Origin: Trochalopteron elliotii
Taxonomy: Eukaryota > Chordata > Aves > Passeriformes > Leiothrichidae
Length of the DNA stretch: 64,000 bases
Direction of reading: 5' to 3'
Assembly: GCA_024734555.1 (NCBI GenBank)
Contig: JANPWX010000160.1
Coordinates: 211,838-275,837 of the forward strand
Part shown: piece after piece, positions 56,101-61,174 of the stretch
How the letters are laid out: each line of letters starts with the position of its first letter
Numbering within the stretch: position 1 is the stretch's first letter
Position numbers and translations under genes: made by a program
Notes under the pieces: generated by a model
Seen by the model: the letters and a program-made list of their open reading frames with translations, nothing else
The model's database searches: none
Told to the model about the DNA's origin: nothing

Positions 56101-56599
56101 CCTAAACCAGGACATAGATATTTTAAGAATTGAGAGTGCTGTGAGTTCAGCTTTCAAATATAAACTAATCTTGTGAAAATACCTTGAGGTGATAAGGCAA
56201 CATGTTAAGTGTTGTCTGAAAAAAGCAGCGTTCTGTTGTTAAACCGAGCCCCACCCACCGATTTTGTTTTCTCAGGATAACAAGACCAAAACGTGGCCCC
56301 CCAAGGCGCCGTGGCAGCACAGCTCCTCTGTGGCCAGCACGCTGCCCAGCCAGAGCACGTCCCTGTACCCCGTGAGCGGCCCGGTGAGCCAGTGGAGTGA
56401 CACCATGCAGCTGCTGCAGTCGCCCATGTGGGGCGGTGACTGTGCCCCGGCGGCCGCCCTCTCCTCCAGCTTCGCCTACGCGCAGCAGCAGCAGCAGCAG
56501 CAATCCCAACAGGCTGCCCAGCACAAACAGATCAACAAGGGCTTTAAATCTTTTCCAGTGAAGCACGAACGCAGACCATCCTACCTGCACCAGTACTAA
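28621..56599 (+). CDS. GARRE1: GARRE1 (KIAA0355), granule-associated Rac and RHOG effector 1; 13 coding exons, intact
   Basis: The joined exons encode 1055 residues, close to the ~1070 of the human protein as I recall it. The protein is known to bind active RAC1 and RHOG and to associate with cytoplasmic P-bodies. Seen here: a basic N-terminus with 'MDYKRRFLLGG', a helical conserved domain at about residues 50-180 (the family's N-terminal domain, Pfam DUF4745) containing 'ISKYLDALNVFC', a conserved middle to about residue 510, then a long low-complexity half rich in Ser, Gln and Pro. Conserved islands there include 'DQEMQDVIDFLSGFNMG' (about 640-656) and 'DLYSLGLVSSYMDNVM' (about 768-783). 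No signal peptide or membrane segment is visible. All 12 splice joins keep frame with GT/AG borders. The start is either 28621 (weak context, C at -3) or 28651 (A at -3, G at +4). Confidence 0.95.
29119..29648 (-). mobile_element. Solo LTR of an endogenous retrovirus, minus orientation, 9 bases after the exon donor
   Basis: Read on the - strand the block starts TGTCCTGGGTTG and ends ..CCACTACA, so it has TG..CA termini and is 530 bp long. Flanks are GTCAC (29114-29118) and GTTAC (29649-29653), a 5-bp target-site duplication with one mismatch; five bases suits the ERVL-like class. A polyadenylation signal ATTAAA lies on the - strand at 29170-29175 near the 3' end, as in an LTR. It resembles songbird LTRs I know. 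No internal viral sequence remains, so it looks like the product of LTR-LTR recombination. Being antisense, its own poly(A) signal should not truncate GARRE1. Confidence 0.8.
29734..29894 (+). repeat. 161-bp direct duplicate, copy B
   Basis: Partner of 26672-26832, same orientation, constant offset of 3062 bases, no indels. It includes the same ATTTCTTAT/ATAAGAAAT hairpin at its left end. It lies 86 bases beyond the solo LTR. The flanks of the two copies are unrelated. Confidence 0.9.
32585..32680 (+). mobile_element. Possible ancient CR1-like fragment
   Basis: The order 'caggttaaacctgcatctg', 'gacctagg', 'ttgctccttgctagggacag', 'gggtgacctggtgagatcc' loosely follows the 3' region of old CR1 subfamilies on the + strand. 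It is diverged and lacks the terminal repeat, so the call is tentative. Confidence 0.4.
35531..35554 (+). repeat. Tandem GCTCTTTAAA repeat
   Basis: Two exact copies of GCTCTTTAAA and a partial third. Each junction forms the palindrome AGCTCTTTAAAGCT with small offsets. Probably a chance slippage product. Confidence 0.8.
37041..37247 (+). CDS. GARRE1: GARRE1 coding exon 2 (residues 164-232)
   Basis: 207 bases, phase 0 at both ends. Begins 'VLGRCFLTVMQVHFQFL' after acceptor ..cccacag and ends '..SWRGAAE' before donor gtatgg. It completes the conserved N-terminal region and adds a less conserved linker with 'NVSGTGASNISPTNE'. Confidence 0.95.
37248..39602 (+). other. GARRE1: GARRE1 intron 2 of the coding region
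   Basis: No gene seen. It contains a strongly AT-rich microsatellite at 38641-38694 and is otherwise unique-looking. It ends with ..tttacattacag. Confidence 0.85.
38641..38694 (+). repeat. AT-rich microsatellite
   Basis: Consists almost only of ATAA, AATA and (TA)n units. It is low complexity and likely length-variable. Confidence 0.85.
39603..39743 (+). CDS. GARRE1: GARRE1 coding exon 3 (residues 233-279)
   Basis: 141 bases, phase 0 at both ends. Encodes 'ATSRLRERGCDGCLAGIEVQ' and 'QLKELNMKIDSALQ', among the best conserved parts of the family. Acceptor ..attacag, donor gtggtt. Confidence 0.96.
40026..40121 (+). CDS. GARRE1: GARRE1 coding exon 4 (residues 280-311)
   Basis: 96 bases, phase 0. 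Encodes 'AYKVALESLGHCEYAMKAGF' and onward to 'EASLQ'. Acceptor ..aatgtcag, donor gtagga. The introns on either side are short (282 and 132 bases). Confidence 0.96.
40254..40415 (+). CDS. GARRE1: GARRE1 coding exon 5 (residues 312-365)
   Basis: 162 bases, phase 0. Starts 'GCCSEAEAQQTGRRQTPPQP' and ends 'SFNESAAENLKLKT'. Acceptor ..tacttcag, donor gtaata. Confidence 0.96.
40416..41343 (+). other. GARRE1: GARRE1 intron 5 of the coding region
   Basis: 928 bases, AT-rich, with no gene or recognised repeat. Ends with ..atttttccag. Confidence 0.85.
41344..41502 (+). CDS. GARRE1: GARRE1 coding exon 6 (residues 366-418)
   Basis: 159 bases, phase 0. Encodes 'HTMLQLIKEAGCHNGLTPRD', 'VTEVLNQVCPSTWRGACK' and 'LLFGQAGL'. 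Donor gtaggt. Confidence 0.96.
41503..45881 (+). other. GARRE1: GARRE1 intron 6 of the coding region
   Basis: 4.4 kb without a supportable gene. A GC-richer patch at about 43010-43250 gives frames on both strands, but no splice context or familiar protein. Ends with ..tgtatttgctag. Confidence 0.8.
45882..45979 (+). CDS. GARRE1: GARRE1 coding exon 7 (residues 419-451, Trp451 split)
   Basis: 98 bases. Encodes 'VVVDTAQIENKEAYAPQISL' and 'RIVVQVPST', and ends inside the Trp codon (TG|G). The donor gtaaat lacks the +5 G, so it is a weaker site than its neighbours. Confidence 0.95.
46614..46990 (+). repeat. GC-rich minisatellite, about 8 units of 35-47 bp
   Basis: The core 'GGGAGTGTCCCGGTGCTGTT' recurs with GTGTCCC at 46621, 46721, 46764, 46806, 46841, 46886, 46933 and 46971. 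The linkers between cores are variable AAGGAGGGACAGG-type sequence. Early units are the most diverged. G-runs at about 46640-46673 could form a G-quadruplex on the + strand. The repeat keeps long frames open on both strands, but these are artefacts. Confidence 0.93.
46980..47180. promoter_or_regulatory. Intragenic CpG island
   Basis: Directly after the minisatellite the sequence is dense in CpG and GC ('gccgggcgcagcgccgcc', 'gctcggcggtcccgcagac', 'cccccggctcggggac'). Such islands inside genes often mark alternative or antisense promoters. I see no TATA box or clear first exon, so promoter activity is inference from composition only. Confidence 0.45.
47487..47612 (+). CDS. GARRE1: GARRE1 coding exon 8 (residues 451-493, both end codons split)
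   Basis: 126 bases. Completes Trp451 and encodes 'CLKEDPATMSLLQRSLDPEK' and 'LVDVLYTAVFDIHRWKEG', ending inside Arg493 (AG|G). Donor gtatat. Human has 'LDLNRWRAG' at the end, so this segment varies. Confidence 0.95.
47613..48083 (+). other. GARRE1: GARRE1 intron 8 of the coding region
   Basis: 471 bases, AT-rich, nothing notable. Ends with ..gttgctgcag. Confidence 0.85.
48084..49069 (+). CDS. GARRE1: GARRE1 coding exon 9, the large exon (residues 493-822, both end codons split)
   Basis: 986 bases. Begins 'REQALPCIQIQLQREI', then a Ser/Gly-rich basic stretch ('SKLTSRFTKK', about 534-543), 'ARLQNILNIGGFPR', the acidic/hydrophobic 'DQEMQDVIDFLSGFNMG' (about 640-656), a Gln-rich part (about 685-729) with four-Gln runs, 'DLYSLGLVSSYMDNVM' and 'GVFGMLGEILPFDPA'. 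It ends after the first base of a Val codon (G|TT). Reading past the donor gives an open but meaningless extension into the intron. Confidence 0.96.
49070..52382 (+). other. GARRE1: GARRE1 intron 9 of the coding region
   Basis: 3.3 kb with a CR1 tail at about 49790-49870 and otherwise no gene or recognised element. Ends with ..tttctttcattcag. Confidence 0.85.
49790..49870 (+). mobile_element. CR1 LINE 3' tail
   Basis: 'gagctggacttgatgatcc', 'ttgtgggtctcttctaactc' and the terminal 'tattctgtgattgtgtgatt' match the extreme 3' end of avian CR1 on the + strand, with the diagnostic 8-mer repeat. Only the tail is clear; the 5' limit is uncertain. Confidence 0.8.
52383..52548 (+). CDS. GARRE1: GARRE1 coding exon 10 (residues 822-877, both end codons split)
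   Basis: 166 bases. Encodes 'GSDPEFARYVAGVNQAMQQK', a basic stretch 'RRPSTTRGNWPL' and 'KTWPFPEYFTEG', ending inside a Gly codon (GG|T). Donor gtaaga. Confidence 0.95.
52549..53391 (+). other. GARRE1: GARRE1 intron 10 of the coding region
   Basis: 843 bases, no gene or recognised repeat. Ends with ..tttctgtcttgcag. Confidence 0.85.
53392..53526 (+). CDS. GARRE1: GARRE1 coding exon 11 (residues 877-922, both end codons split)
   Basis: 135 bases. Encodes 'DVTNSWSGTQGDSASSSDE' followed by 'GDSLFSMFSGPDLVAAVKQR', a highly conserved block of the family. Ends inside Arg922 (AG|A). Donor gtgagc. Confidence 0.96.
53527..55713 (+). other. GARRE1: GARRE1 intron 11 of the coding region
   Basis: 2.2 kb. 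A strand-biased A/C low-complexity tract lies at 55051-55202; nothing else is recognised. Ends with ..gtttctgggcag. Confidence 0.85.
55051..55202 (+). repeat. A/C-only low-complexity tract
   Basis: About 150 bases made almost wholly of A and C (AAAC, CCAAA, ACCAA units), with few G or T on the transcribed-sense strand. No unit length dominates, so it is not a simple microsatellite. The small lysine/asparagine/threonine-rich frame across it is a composition artefact. Confidence 0.85.
55714..55792 (+). CDS. GARRE1: GARRE1 coding exon 12 (residues 922-948, first codon split)
   Basis: 79 bases. Completes Arg922 and encodes 'KHSSGEQEPSTLPSPPLLS' and 'AADDRSQ'; phase 0 at the 3' end. Donor gtgagc. 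Confidence 0.94.
55793..56275 (+). other. GARRE1: GARRE1 intron 12 of the coding region
   Basis: 483 bases, nothing notable. Ends with ..attttgttttctcag. Confidence 0.85.
56276..56599 (+). CDS. GARRE1: GARRE1 coding exon 13, C-terminus (residues 949-1055)
   Basis: 324 bases including the stop TAA at 56597-56599. Begins 'DNKTKTWPPKAPWQH', contains 'VSQWSDTMQLLQSPMW' and ends 'HERRPSYLHQY', close to the mammalian tail. Six CAG codons and one CAA (56483-56503) give a seven-Gln run; as I recall it, human has a Pro-rich stretch at this place. The 5' half is GC-rich. Confidence 0.96.
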   Translation, partial: DNKTKTWPPKAPWQHSSSVASTLPSQSTSLYPVSGPVSQWSDTMQLLQSPMWGGDCAPAAALSSSFAYAQQQQQQQSQQAAQHKQINKGFKSFPVKHERRPSYLHQY

Positions 56600-57260
56600 C
56601 TGCTTCTCATACTGGAAAATGAAGCACAGGGCCAAATGAAAATGACGTTACTTGGATTCACAGTGCTGTCTTGGCTATCTCCTGTTTCTCTCTTGGTGTG
56701 GGACTGAGGGGGTGGGGTGAGATAGACAAACTCTTGGATTCTGAGTTACAGTGCTGAGCAAATATGGCCAATATGTTTGGTGTACATGAAACAGCCCAAA
56801 ACTGTGATGTAGAAATGCTTTTAAAAATGCATAATTGCCTTTACTTTCAAGACATTTTTTTTTTCTAAAAAGAACTGCTGAAGGACTACCATACAAGAAA
56901 CACTGTATTTTATAGCTATTTTTCATATAGATTTATAGTTAAAACATCTTACTGAAACAAATTGAATATGTTGAAGCAAATATATAGTGGTCCCTTTGCT
57001 CAACACTGTTTGTGTTTAAATTTATAAAGAACAAGCTGTAGAGCCTTTGTATTCTCCATTACAGCCTGTGGGCAGCTTTTTTAAAATGAAGTGCAACAGC
57101 AGCTTTTCCTGTGCCACACAAGCGAGTTCCTTTGGGAACTGCTGCAGAAACAGTTGCAAAACAGTTTTGTGGCAGTTTCCTTACTCTAGGTGAAGATCAG
57201 CAGAACCACTCAGCCTTGAGTCACCAATGTTACCTGAGCTGCTTGACATAGATGGCACCT

Positions 57261-57358
57261 GTGTGGACAGTGGGACCCTGGCTGTCACACTCCTGTGTGG
57301 ACAGTGGGACCCTGGCTGTCACAGCCCTGTGTGGACAGTGGGACCCTGGCTGTCACAC
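57261..57358 (+). repeat. Three-copy 34-bp tandem repeat in the GARRE1 3' UTR
   Basis: Units start at 57261, 57295 and 57329 with 'GTGTGGACAGTGGGACCCTG'. They are nearly identical, differing only at the unit end (CACACTCCT versus CACAGCCCT). The near identity points to recent expansion. Confidence 0.93.
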
Positions 57359-58010
57359 AAACCATGTCCTATGGCTGTGTTTGGCCAAAGGCATTATCCA
57401 CACAGTGCCCTGCAGTGTGTGAAAGCAAAGCCTAAGAGACTACTTGCATTTATTTAAAGTCTTATTTCAGATGCTACAGTTGATTAAAAATTGTGAGCTG
57501 GCTCAGAAGATACAAAAACTGAAATGTGGGGTAGCAGTTAGTTAAAAGAACATTATTTTTTTTAAAAGGATAAAGTAATTATTTGCAGTCAATATGTGCC
57601 ATTAAGTGAACCTGTGGAATTAGGAATAATCTTCCAACCAAAGTGGATTGGGGCGAGTGACTGGTGCTTACAAATTGAAGAACAATGGTAAATATATGTA
57701 TACCTATCCCACTGTATATGAATTGAGATTACAGAAGATTCTTTATATAGTTAGAGCTTATTTAAATTTTCATATTTCATCTTTGAAAGAGTCTAAAAAC
57801 CACAATATTTTCTGGTATAAGAGTTTTGACAGTATTAATCTTATTTTTGTATTTTTCTTAAATCATATCATTCTAATATGTTAACTACTAGTAAAATGGG
57901 TTATTAGTTCTAACTACATAATTTTTCAATGAAGATAAAGCACATTTTTTTGGTTTTGGTTTTACAAACTAAGTACATCTATATCTAAAGATACCAAAAA
58001 ATAAATACAT

Positions 58011-58033
58011 TATATATATCTATATATATATAA
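58011..58033 (+). repeat. (TA)n microsatellite
   Basis: TA run interrupted by one C, inside the AU-rich part of the GARRE1 3' UTR. Confidence 0.85.
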
Positions 58034-58243
58034 GTAAAAAGTATACACAACACTAAAACTATTAAACATTTGGGTATTTAAAACCCATCCACCTTTTTTG
58101 TTTGTATGGTGACGGGCTGTATTTGCAGGCCCAGATTGTTACCTTTTGTGCTGTTTGAGGATGCCAATGTTGCCTGTATTTATGATATTGTCACCATGTT
58201 TTCTGAAACTTCATACTTACCATGTTTACAAAGATTTGTTTGC

Positions 58244-58251
58244 TGTACATA
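58244..58251 (+). promoter_or_regulatory. Pumilio-type 3' UTR element (TGTACATA)
   Basis: An exact match to the UGUANAUA consensus bound by PUM1/PUM2, in a stretch of the UTR that looks unique. A single 8-mer can occur by chance, so the function is unproven. Confidence 0.4.
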
Positions 58252-58868
58252 GACTTTTTACAGTAATGTGCTTTGCACAATCAGTGTGGCTTCTGTCTGT
58301 AAATTGTTAATGGTCTGTACTACTATAATTTTGAAAACCCTCCACTGAAAATGTTAGTGGTTATTTAACTTCATGACTGGTTTCAAGTTTCCTAAATCTT
58401 GTTGTTTAGATCTAATATTAAATCCTAAATTTGGTTGTACTTACTTGGTTATTCATACTAAGACCAAAATGGAAGTTAATGAAAACAACTTAATTTTGAA
58501 CTTTGTTCCTAACAAGTGCCAAAATGATTGCTATAGTTTTTGCAGTTTATTCATAATGACAAATGCTGGCAAGTTTCTGGACCTACATAAGTGAATTGTG
58601 AAAACAAAGAAAGTTTGTCTGCATTTTGACCACGTGGGTGCTACTCTGTCCTTTGCTTCCGATTGTTCTGAACACTGGTAATTTTAAGAATTGTTGCACT
58701 TGGCAAACGAGTCTTGCCCTTAAACTTCACTTACACTGCCAAGTGCAAGGGTTTGGTGCTTAGTTAACTTACCCTTATTGCAGTGCTTCTTGTGAATAGC
58801 TAACGCTTCTGAACTGGAACTGTACAGTTTGTATTTTAAAGCTTCTGTAAAAGTAAACTATTTGCTTT

Positions 58869-58874
58869 ATTAAA
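58869..58874 (+). terminator. GARRE1: Candidate GARRE1 poly(A) signal ATTAAA
   Basis: ATTAAA about 2.27 kb after the stop codon. It is the common single-base variant of AATAAA. Confidence 0.5.
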
Positions 58875-59458
58875 GATATACATTTAATAGGTCATACCTG
58901 TTTAAAATATGCACCTTGCTGAAAATGAGCAGCACCTTAAACTGTAACTTCGGTTTGTAAACAAAAATCTTATTTCATTAACATGGGATTATTTAACAGT
59001 TTGAAAATTGTCAACTGCCTACTTACTGACTCTATCATATAAAAATGAACTTTATGCACAGTCCAATCTTTAAAGCAGCTTTCTCAGTGATGACACAGAA
59101 GACTATGGGACAGACCATGCCTCAGCAGGGTCTTTGAACCAGTAGTGCAGGTAAACATTGCCAAAATCACGTTACTTGAATTTCTAGGAATCACAGAGTA
59201 AATAACTTTGATGGTAGTAAGCAAAATGTAAACTGTCCCTCTCCCTGCTGTGCTCAAGGCTGTTAGGTTAGTGTGTGTTAATTGTGGCACTGGAATGCTA
59301 TATGCAGGATCTGCAAAGCTGCTTCTTTCCTGGATAGGAGCACACGAGCCTGCAGCTGGCCAGCTGTGCTGACAGTACCCAGGAAGCACGTGAACCCATT
59401 CTGATTATGCAGGAATTGACTTGTTTACAGAGCACTTCAAACACAGAGAAAAAGCCTT

Positions 59459-59464
59459 AATAAA
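59459..59464 (+). terminator. GARRE1: Alternative GARRE1 poly(A) signal AATAAA
   Basis: A canonical AATAAA 2.86 kb after the stop. If used, the GARRE1 mRNA would end within about 150 bases of the predicted SS18L2 end on the other strand. Confidence 0.4.
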
Positions 59465-59624
59465 CTTGGGCAAAAGCTTGCTAAAATAAGGGCTTGGTTT
59501 CTCCTGGTTGCTGAGTGGTGCAGCAATCCCACCAGTCCTAGGAAAGTTAACAGTTCTGTTCATCTAAATCACGTAGCTGCTCCTTTGTTAGTGCATTTAT
59601 ATTAATTCAGAATATACTACAATT

Positions 59625-60061
59625 TACAAAGAACATCTTTAGTTTATTTAGCACAATTGTTCTGATACAGGATACAAATGAGTCTACTGCTTTTATACAT
59701 GGAACACATGCCTAACTTTGTCATGTTGGATGTAGCATAACATTTACCATGTTATTACAGAACCTTAGTCATGGAACAGGCTCTGGTTCCTACAGTGCTG
59801 TCCTGACAACCAGGGTGTTCCCAGAACACACTGAATTGAGTTTTTCAGAGCCAAAAGGGAATGTGATAATTACCATTCTTAAGCTGTGTTAATAACAGGG
59901 GAAAAGCTGGCCTAATGCTGCACTGAAAACTGCATTCACATTTTAAACACAGAAGTACAGATCACTTTTTACCTGCTTTTTTCAAACCCACACCTTCTTG
60001 GCTCTCAAAGTGGGACTCTAAACTATTTCTACAGCCTCTGAAAGCAGTCCCGGTACTGCAG
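59625..60061 (-). other. SS18L2: SS18L2 3' UTR
   Basis: Sequence after the SS18L2 stop (60062-60064) down to about 20 bases past the - strand poly(A) signal at 59643-59648. No other gene is seen in it. Confidence 0.6.
59643..59648 (-). terminator. SS18L2: SS18L2 poly(A) signal AATAAA
   Basis: Forward TTTATT reads AATAAA on the - strand, about 415 bases after the stop codon. It is the first canonical signal downstream. Confidence 0.6.
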
Positions 60062-60149
60062 TCAGTCTGCAGGCTTCTGTGTGCTGGGTGGAGTGGCATC
60101 AGCAATTGTAGCTAAATAAATGAGGTTTCTGTGCAGGATATGCTGGTAC
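60062..60149 (-). CDS. SS18L2: SS18L2 coding exon 3
   Basis: 88 bases. On the - strand the acceptor ..tgtcatag is followed by G|TAC CAG; it encodes 'YQHILHRNLIYLATIADA' and the variable tail, stop TGA at 60064-60062. The first G completes the Glu codon begun in exon 2. Confidence 0.94.
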
Positions 60150-61006
60150 CTATGACAGAAAGAAACACAGTTTCTGGGAGACGTTCTTTTCTAGACAATT
60201 AACAACACATTGCACTTGTGTACTCTGATCAGTATTTGCAGTTGGGGGAAAGATAGCAAACTAGAATAATAAGGGACACTTATCGTGGTGTTCTTATTCT
60301 GAATCCCGGTACAACTCACTGAACTGCTATGCCCGGTAGCCGAGCATATGCTACTACCCAACTTCGATGGGAAACAGGACATTCAGCCCACAACCCTGGA
60401 AGCCGCAGAAGGGCAGCGGGGAGGGCAGAGCTGCCTGTGGGGCAGGTCGGAGCAGCTGCAGCGGCTCCCTCGCAGGGTGTGGAGCGGCAGACCGGCCGTC
60501 TGGCTGCCCTGTTGAGACACAGCTCGGTGTGCCACACACAGGCGGGGAAGGCAGCGCGGGCGGCACAGGAACACTGAGCAAACACCCTGACCAAGGGTGA
60601 CGCCGTGCTTTATACATCTCTGAAAACGATTTTGGGGAAACCCCTTTATAAGCCCAGGCGCACTTTCCTCTTGTCGGCAGGAAAGCTCCAGGAACTCGAG
60701 CCGCGTTTCACTCCCGCTACCGCCACCCGGGCCCCCAGCGCTCCGCCCCGGCCGCCCACGTCGGTCACTTACTCCACACAGTCGCTGGCGCGGCCCTTGC
60801 TCTGGTACTCCACGATGCACCGGATCAGCTGGTCGTTCTCCTCCAGCAGCTGCGGCAAAGAGCGCCGTCACCGCCCGCCCCGCTCTCCGCCCCGCCCCGG
60901 CCGGCTCTGCCCCAAGCGGGCCGGAAGGGTCTGCGTCCCCGTCCGGCTCCGTCCCGGCCCCGTCCGGTTCCGACCCCATCCCAGCCCCGTCTCGCTCACC
61001 CGCTGC
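60062..61006 (-). CDS. SS18L2: SS18L2, SS18-like protein 2; exon 1 mostly in an assembly gap
   Basis: A small nuclear protein that consists of little more than the SS18 N-terminal (SNH/SSXT, Pfam PF05030) domain. In SS18 this domain contacts the BAF chromatin remodeller; the role of SS18L2 itself is poorly known. Visible translation: '..QR' (end of exon 1, 61000-61005), then 'LLEENDQLIRCIVEYQSKGR', 'ASDCVE' and 'YQHILHRNLIYLATIADATP', ending 'PSTQKPAD'. The three-exon structure and split points match the 77-residue human protein as I know it. The start codon and about 20 codons lie in the N gap at 61007-61054. The gene is convergent with GARRE1. Intact introns rule out a processed copy. Confidence 0.92.
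60150..60772 (-). other. SS18L2: SS18L2 intron 2
   Basis: 623 bases, increasingly GC-rich toward the promoter side. Frames on both strands here are composition artefacts. Donor gtaagt is at 60772-60767. Confidence 0.85.
60773..60849 (-). CDS. SS18L2: SS18L2 coding exon 2
   Basis: 77 bases. Acceptor ..tttgccgcag on the - strand, then 'LLEENDQLIRCIVEYQSKGR' and 'ASDCV' plus GA of a split Glu codon. Donor gtaagt. This is the core of the SNH domain. Confidence 0.95.
61000..61006 (-). CDS. SS18L2: SS18L2 coding exon 1, 3' end only
   Basis: Only ..G CAG CGG (Gln-Arg) is visible before the donor gtgagc at 60999-60994. It matches the conserved '..QR' end of exon 1. The rest is in the gap. Confidence 0.8.
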
Positions 61007-61054
61007 NNNNNNNNNNNNNNNNNNNNNNNNNNNNNNNNNNNNNNNNNNNNNNNN
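61007..61054. other. Assembly gap of 48 N
   Basis: Unknown bases in the GC-richest part of the window. The gap should contain the SS18L2 start codon. If the N-terminus has the usual length, about 62 coding bases plus leader are missing, so 48 is probably an underestimate. Confidence 0.95.
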
Positions 61055-61092
61055 GCGGCTGAGGGGGCGCGGCGGCCCCGCCCCCGGGCCGC

Positions 61093-61102
61093 GCGCAGGC
61101 GC
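61093..61102. promoter_or_regulatory. NRF1-type site GCGCAGGCGC
   Basis: The 10-mer fits the NRF1 consensus GCGCANGCGC. It is inside the CpG island just upstream of the hidden SS18L2 exon 1, a typical position for this factor. Confidence 0.5.
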
Positions 61103-61174
61103 ACTGGGCGGCGCCCCCTCAGGGAACGGCCCGAGCCCCGCCCGCCCCGCGCCCCAACAAACAAGCGCCGCCGT

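Larger units (their letters stand above)
56600..58900 (+). other. GARRE1: GARRE1 3' UTR
   Basis: AT-rich sequence continuing from the stop codon with no further exon signals. It includes a three-copy 34-bp tandem repeat, AU-rich stretches at about 57900-58060, a TA repeat at 58011-58033 and a Pumilio-type motif. The end is set by the poly(A) signals at 58869 or 59459; an earlier AATAAA at 58000-58005 could give a shorter form. Confidence 0.75.

Noticed and set aside
58000..58005. AATAAA as the main GARRE1 poly(A) site
   Set aside because: It lies in an AT-rich low-complexity stretch, with ordinary UTR-like sequence (including a Pumilio motif) continuing beyond it. Kept only as a possible minor site.
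60316..61164. Frames of 198-200 residues on both strands over the CpG island, partly through the N gap
   Set aside because: High GC removes stop codons by chance. The true SS18L2 exons occupy another - strand frame with correct splice sites.
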